A model generated the notes under the pieces. That model was given only the letters and a program-made list of their open reading frames with translations, did not search any database and had not been told where the DNA came from. The position numbers and the translations under genes were made by a program. Of a DNA stretch of 13,189 bases, positions 12,739 to 13,189 are shown one piece after another. Source of the DNA: an uncultured Chlorobiales bacterium (GTDB taxonomy: Bacteria > Bacteroidota > Chlorobiia > Chlorobiales > Chlorobiaceae); assembly GCA_903901395.1 (NCBI GenBank), contig CAIUQW010000289.1, forward strand, positions 1 through 13,189, written 5' to 3'. The first letter of the stretch is position 1, and every line of letters starts with the position of its first letter.

Positions 12739-13189
12739 ATGAACATCACCAGCGCTGAATTTTTTTGCAGTTATTCGAGCTTGAACGGGCTTCCGACGGA
12801 CGGCAAGCCTGAGATTGTGTTTGTCGGGCGGTCGAATGTGGGGAAGTCTTCGCTGCTGAATTCGATTTGCGCTCGCAAGGGGTTGGCCAAGACCAGTTCG
12901 ACGCCGGGTAAGACGCGGCTCATCAACTACTTCCTTATCAATAAAGCGCTCTACTTCGTCGATCTGCCGGGGTACGGCTATGCCAAGGTTGGGCAAAGCG
13001 AGCGGGAGAGCTGGGGGGCGCTCTTGTCTGGCTACATCCAGAAGCGCGATGAGATCGGGCTGGTTGTGGCGCTCATCGACGCGCGGCATCCGGGGATGGC
13101 CTCCGACCGTGAGATGGTGGAGTTTCTCGACTATTGCGGGCGTCCGTTCGGCATCGTCATGACCAAGTGGGACAAGCTGAAGCAGGCTG
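12739..13189 (+). CDS. engB: ribosome biogenesis GTP-binding protein EngB/YsxC (partial, runs off the window)
   Basis: EngB (YsxC/YihA) is an essential GTPase required for late assembly of the 50S subunit. The window contains its first 150 codons; the family is usually about 190-210 residues, so roughly 40-60 are missing at the edge. G1 is GRSNVGKS at residues 30-37, the switch/G2 segment is [10 protein letters not shown] at 51-60, G3 is DLPG at 75-78 followed by YGYAKV, and G4 is TKWDK at 142-146. AAGG at 12727-12730, 8 bp before the ATG, is a good ribosome binding site. This is the only copy in the window with an intact P-loop. Two truncated copies of its 5' end lie upstream in the same orientation. 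Confidence 0.96.
   Translation, partial: MNITSAEFFCSYSSLNGLPTDGKPEIVFVGRSNVGKSSLLNSICARKGLAKTSSTPGKTRLINYFLINKALYFVDLPGYGYAKVGQSERESWGALLSGYIQKRDEIGLVVALIDARHPGMASDREMVEFLDYCGRPFGIVMTKWDKLKQA
12886..12904 (+). repeat. 19-bp core within intact engB (site 3)
   Basis: The same 19 bases as at 9918-9936 and 11265-11283, here at codons 50-56 of the intact engB. It encodes part of the conserved switch region, which may by itself favour conservation of this segment. Confidence 0.5.

Overview
The window looks like chromosome of a green sulfur bacterium (Chlorobi, close to Chlorobaculum/Chlorobium). This is an inference from the style of the proteins (zinc-free S4, RpoA, CysS, a membrane protein with a C-terminal CxxC...CxxC tail), the moderately GC-rich housekeeping DNA and the gene mix; no marker in the window proves it.

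Positions 1-2618 hold the end of the alpha ribosomal operon: rpsK, rpsD, rpoA and rplQ, all on the plus strand with short gaps. Next comes rsmG on the minus strand, separated from rplQ by an inverted repeat. A monofunctional mannose-1-phosphate guanylyltransferase gene (plus) and cysS (minus) converge on a short region with three successive hairpins, all with TTGAAA in the loop; the last one is a terminator. A divergent gap of about 390 bp leads to a small membrane protein with a CxxC...CxxC tail, followed by the decayed tail of a second copy.

From about 7310 to the end the DNA is accessory and mosaic. It starts with a strongly AT-rich block holding one 698-codon gene (GAF-like N-terminus, HD-phosphohydrolase-like C-terminus). 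Then there are three successive copies of the 5' end of engB (ysxC, a ribosome-assembly GTPase). The first two stop around codons 55-60 and have damaged P-loops. Only the last, at the right edge of the window, has intact G1, G3 and G4 motifs. Between copies 1 and 2 lies an Abi_2 (AbiD/AbiF-type) HEPN gene, preceded by what looks like a short independent RNA gene with its own promoter and terminator. Between copies 2 and 3 lie an IS3-family transposase remnant, a duplicated piece of the engB leader, a VOC/PhnB-like gene and a small unknown gene.

The simplest reading is that the 5' end of engB is a repeated insertion site: each arrival displaced the old 5' end and supplied a new one, so engB stayed functional while cargo, including at least one defence-type gene, accumulated upstream. 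No integrase is visible in the window. The two most interesting items are this engB-anchored cargo array and the AbiF gene with its candidate RNA partner.
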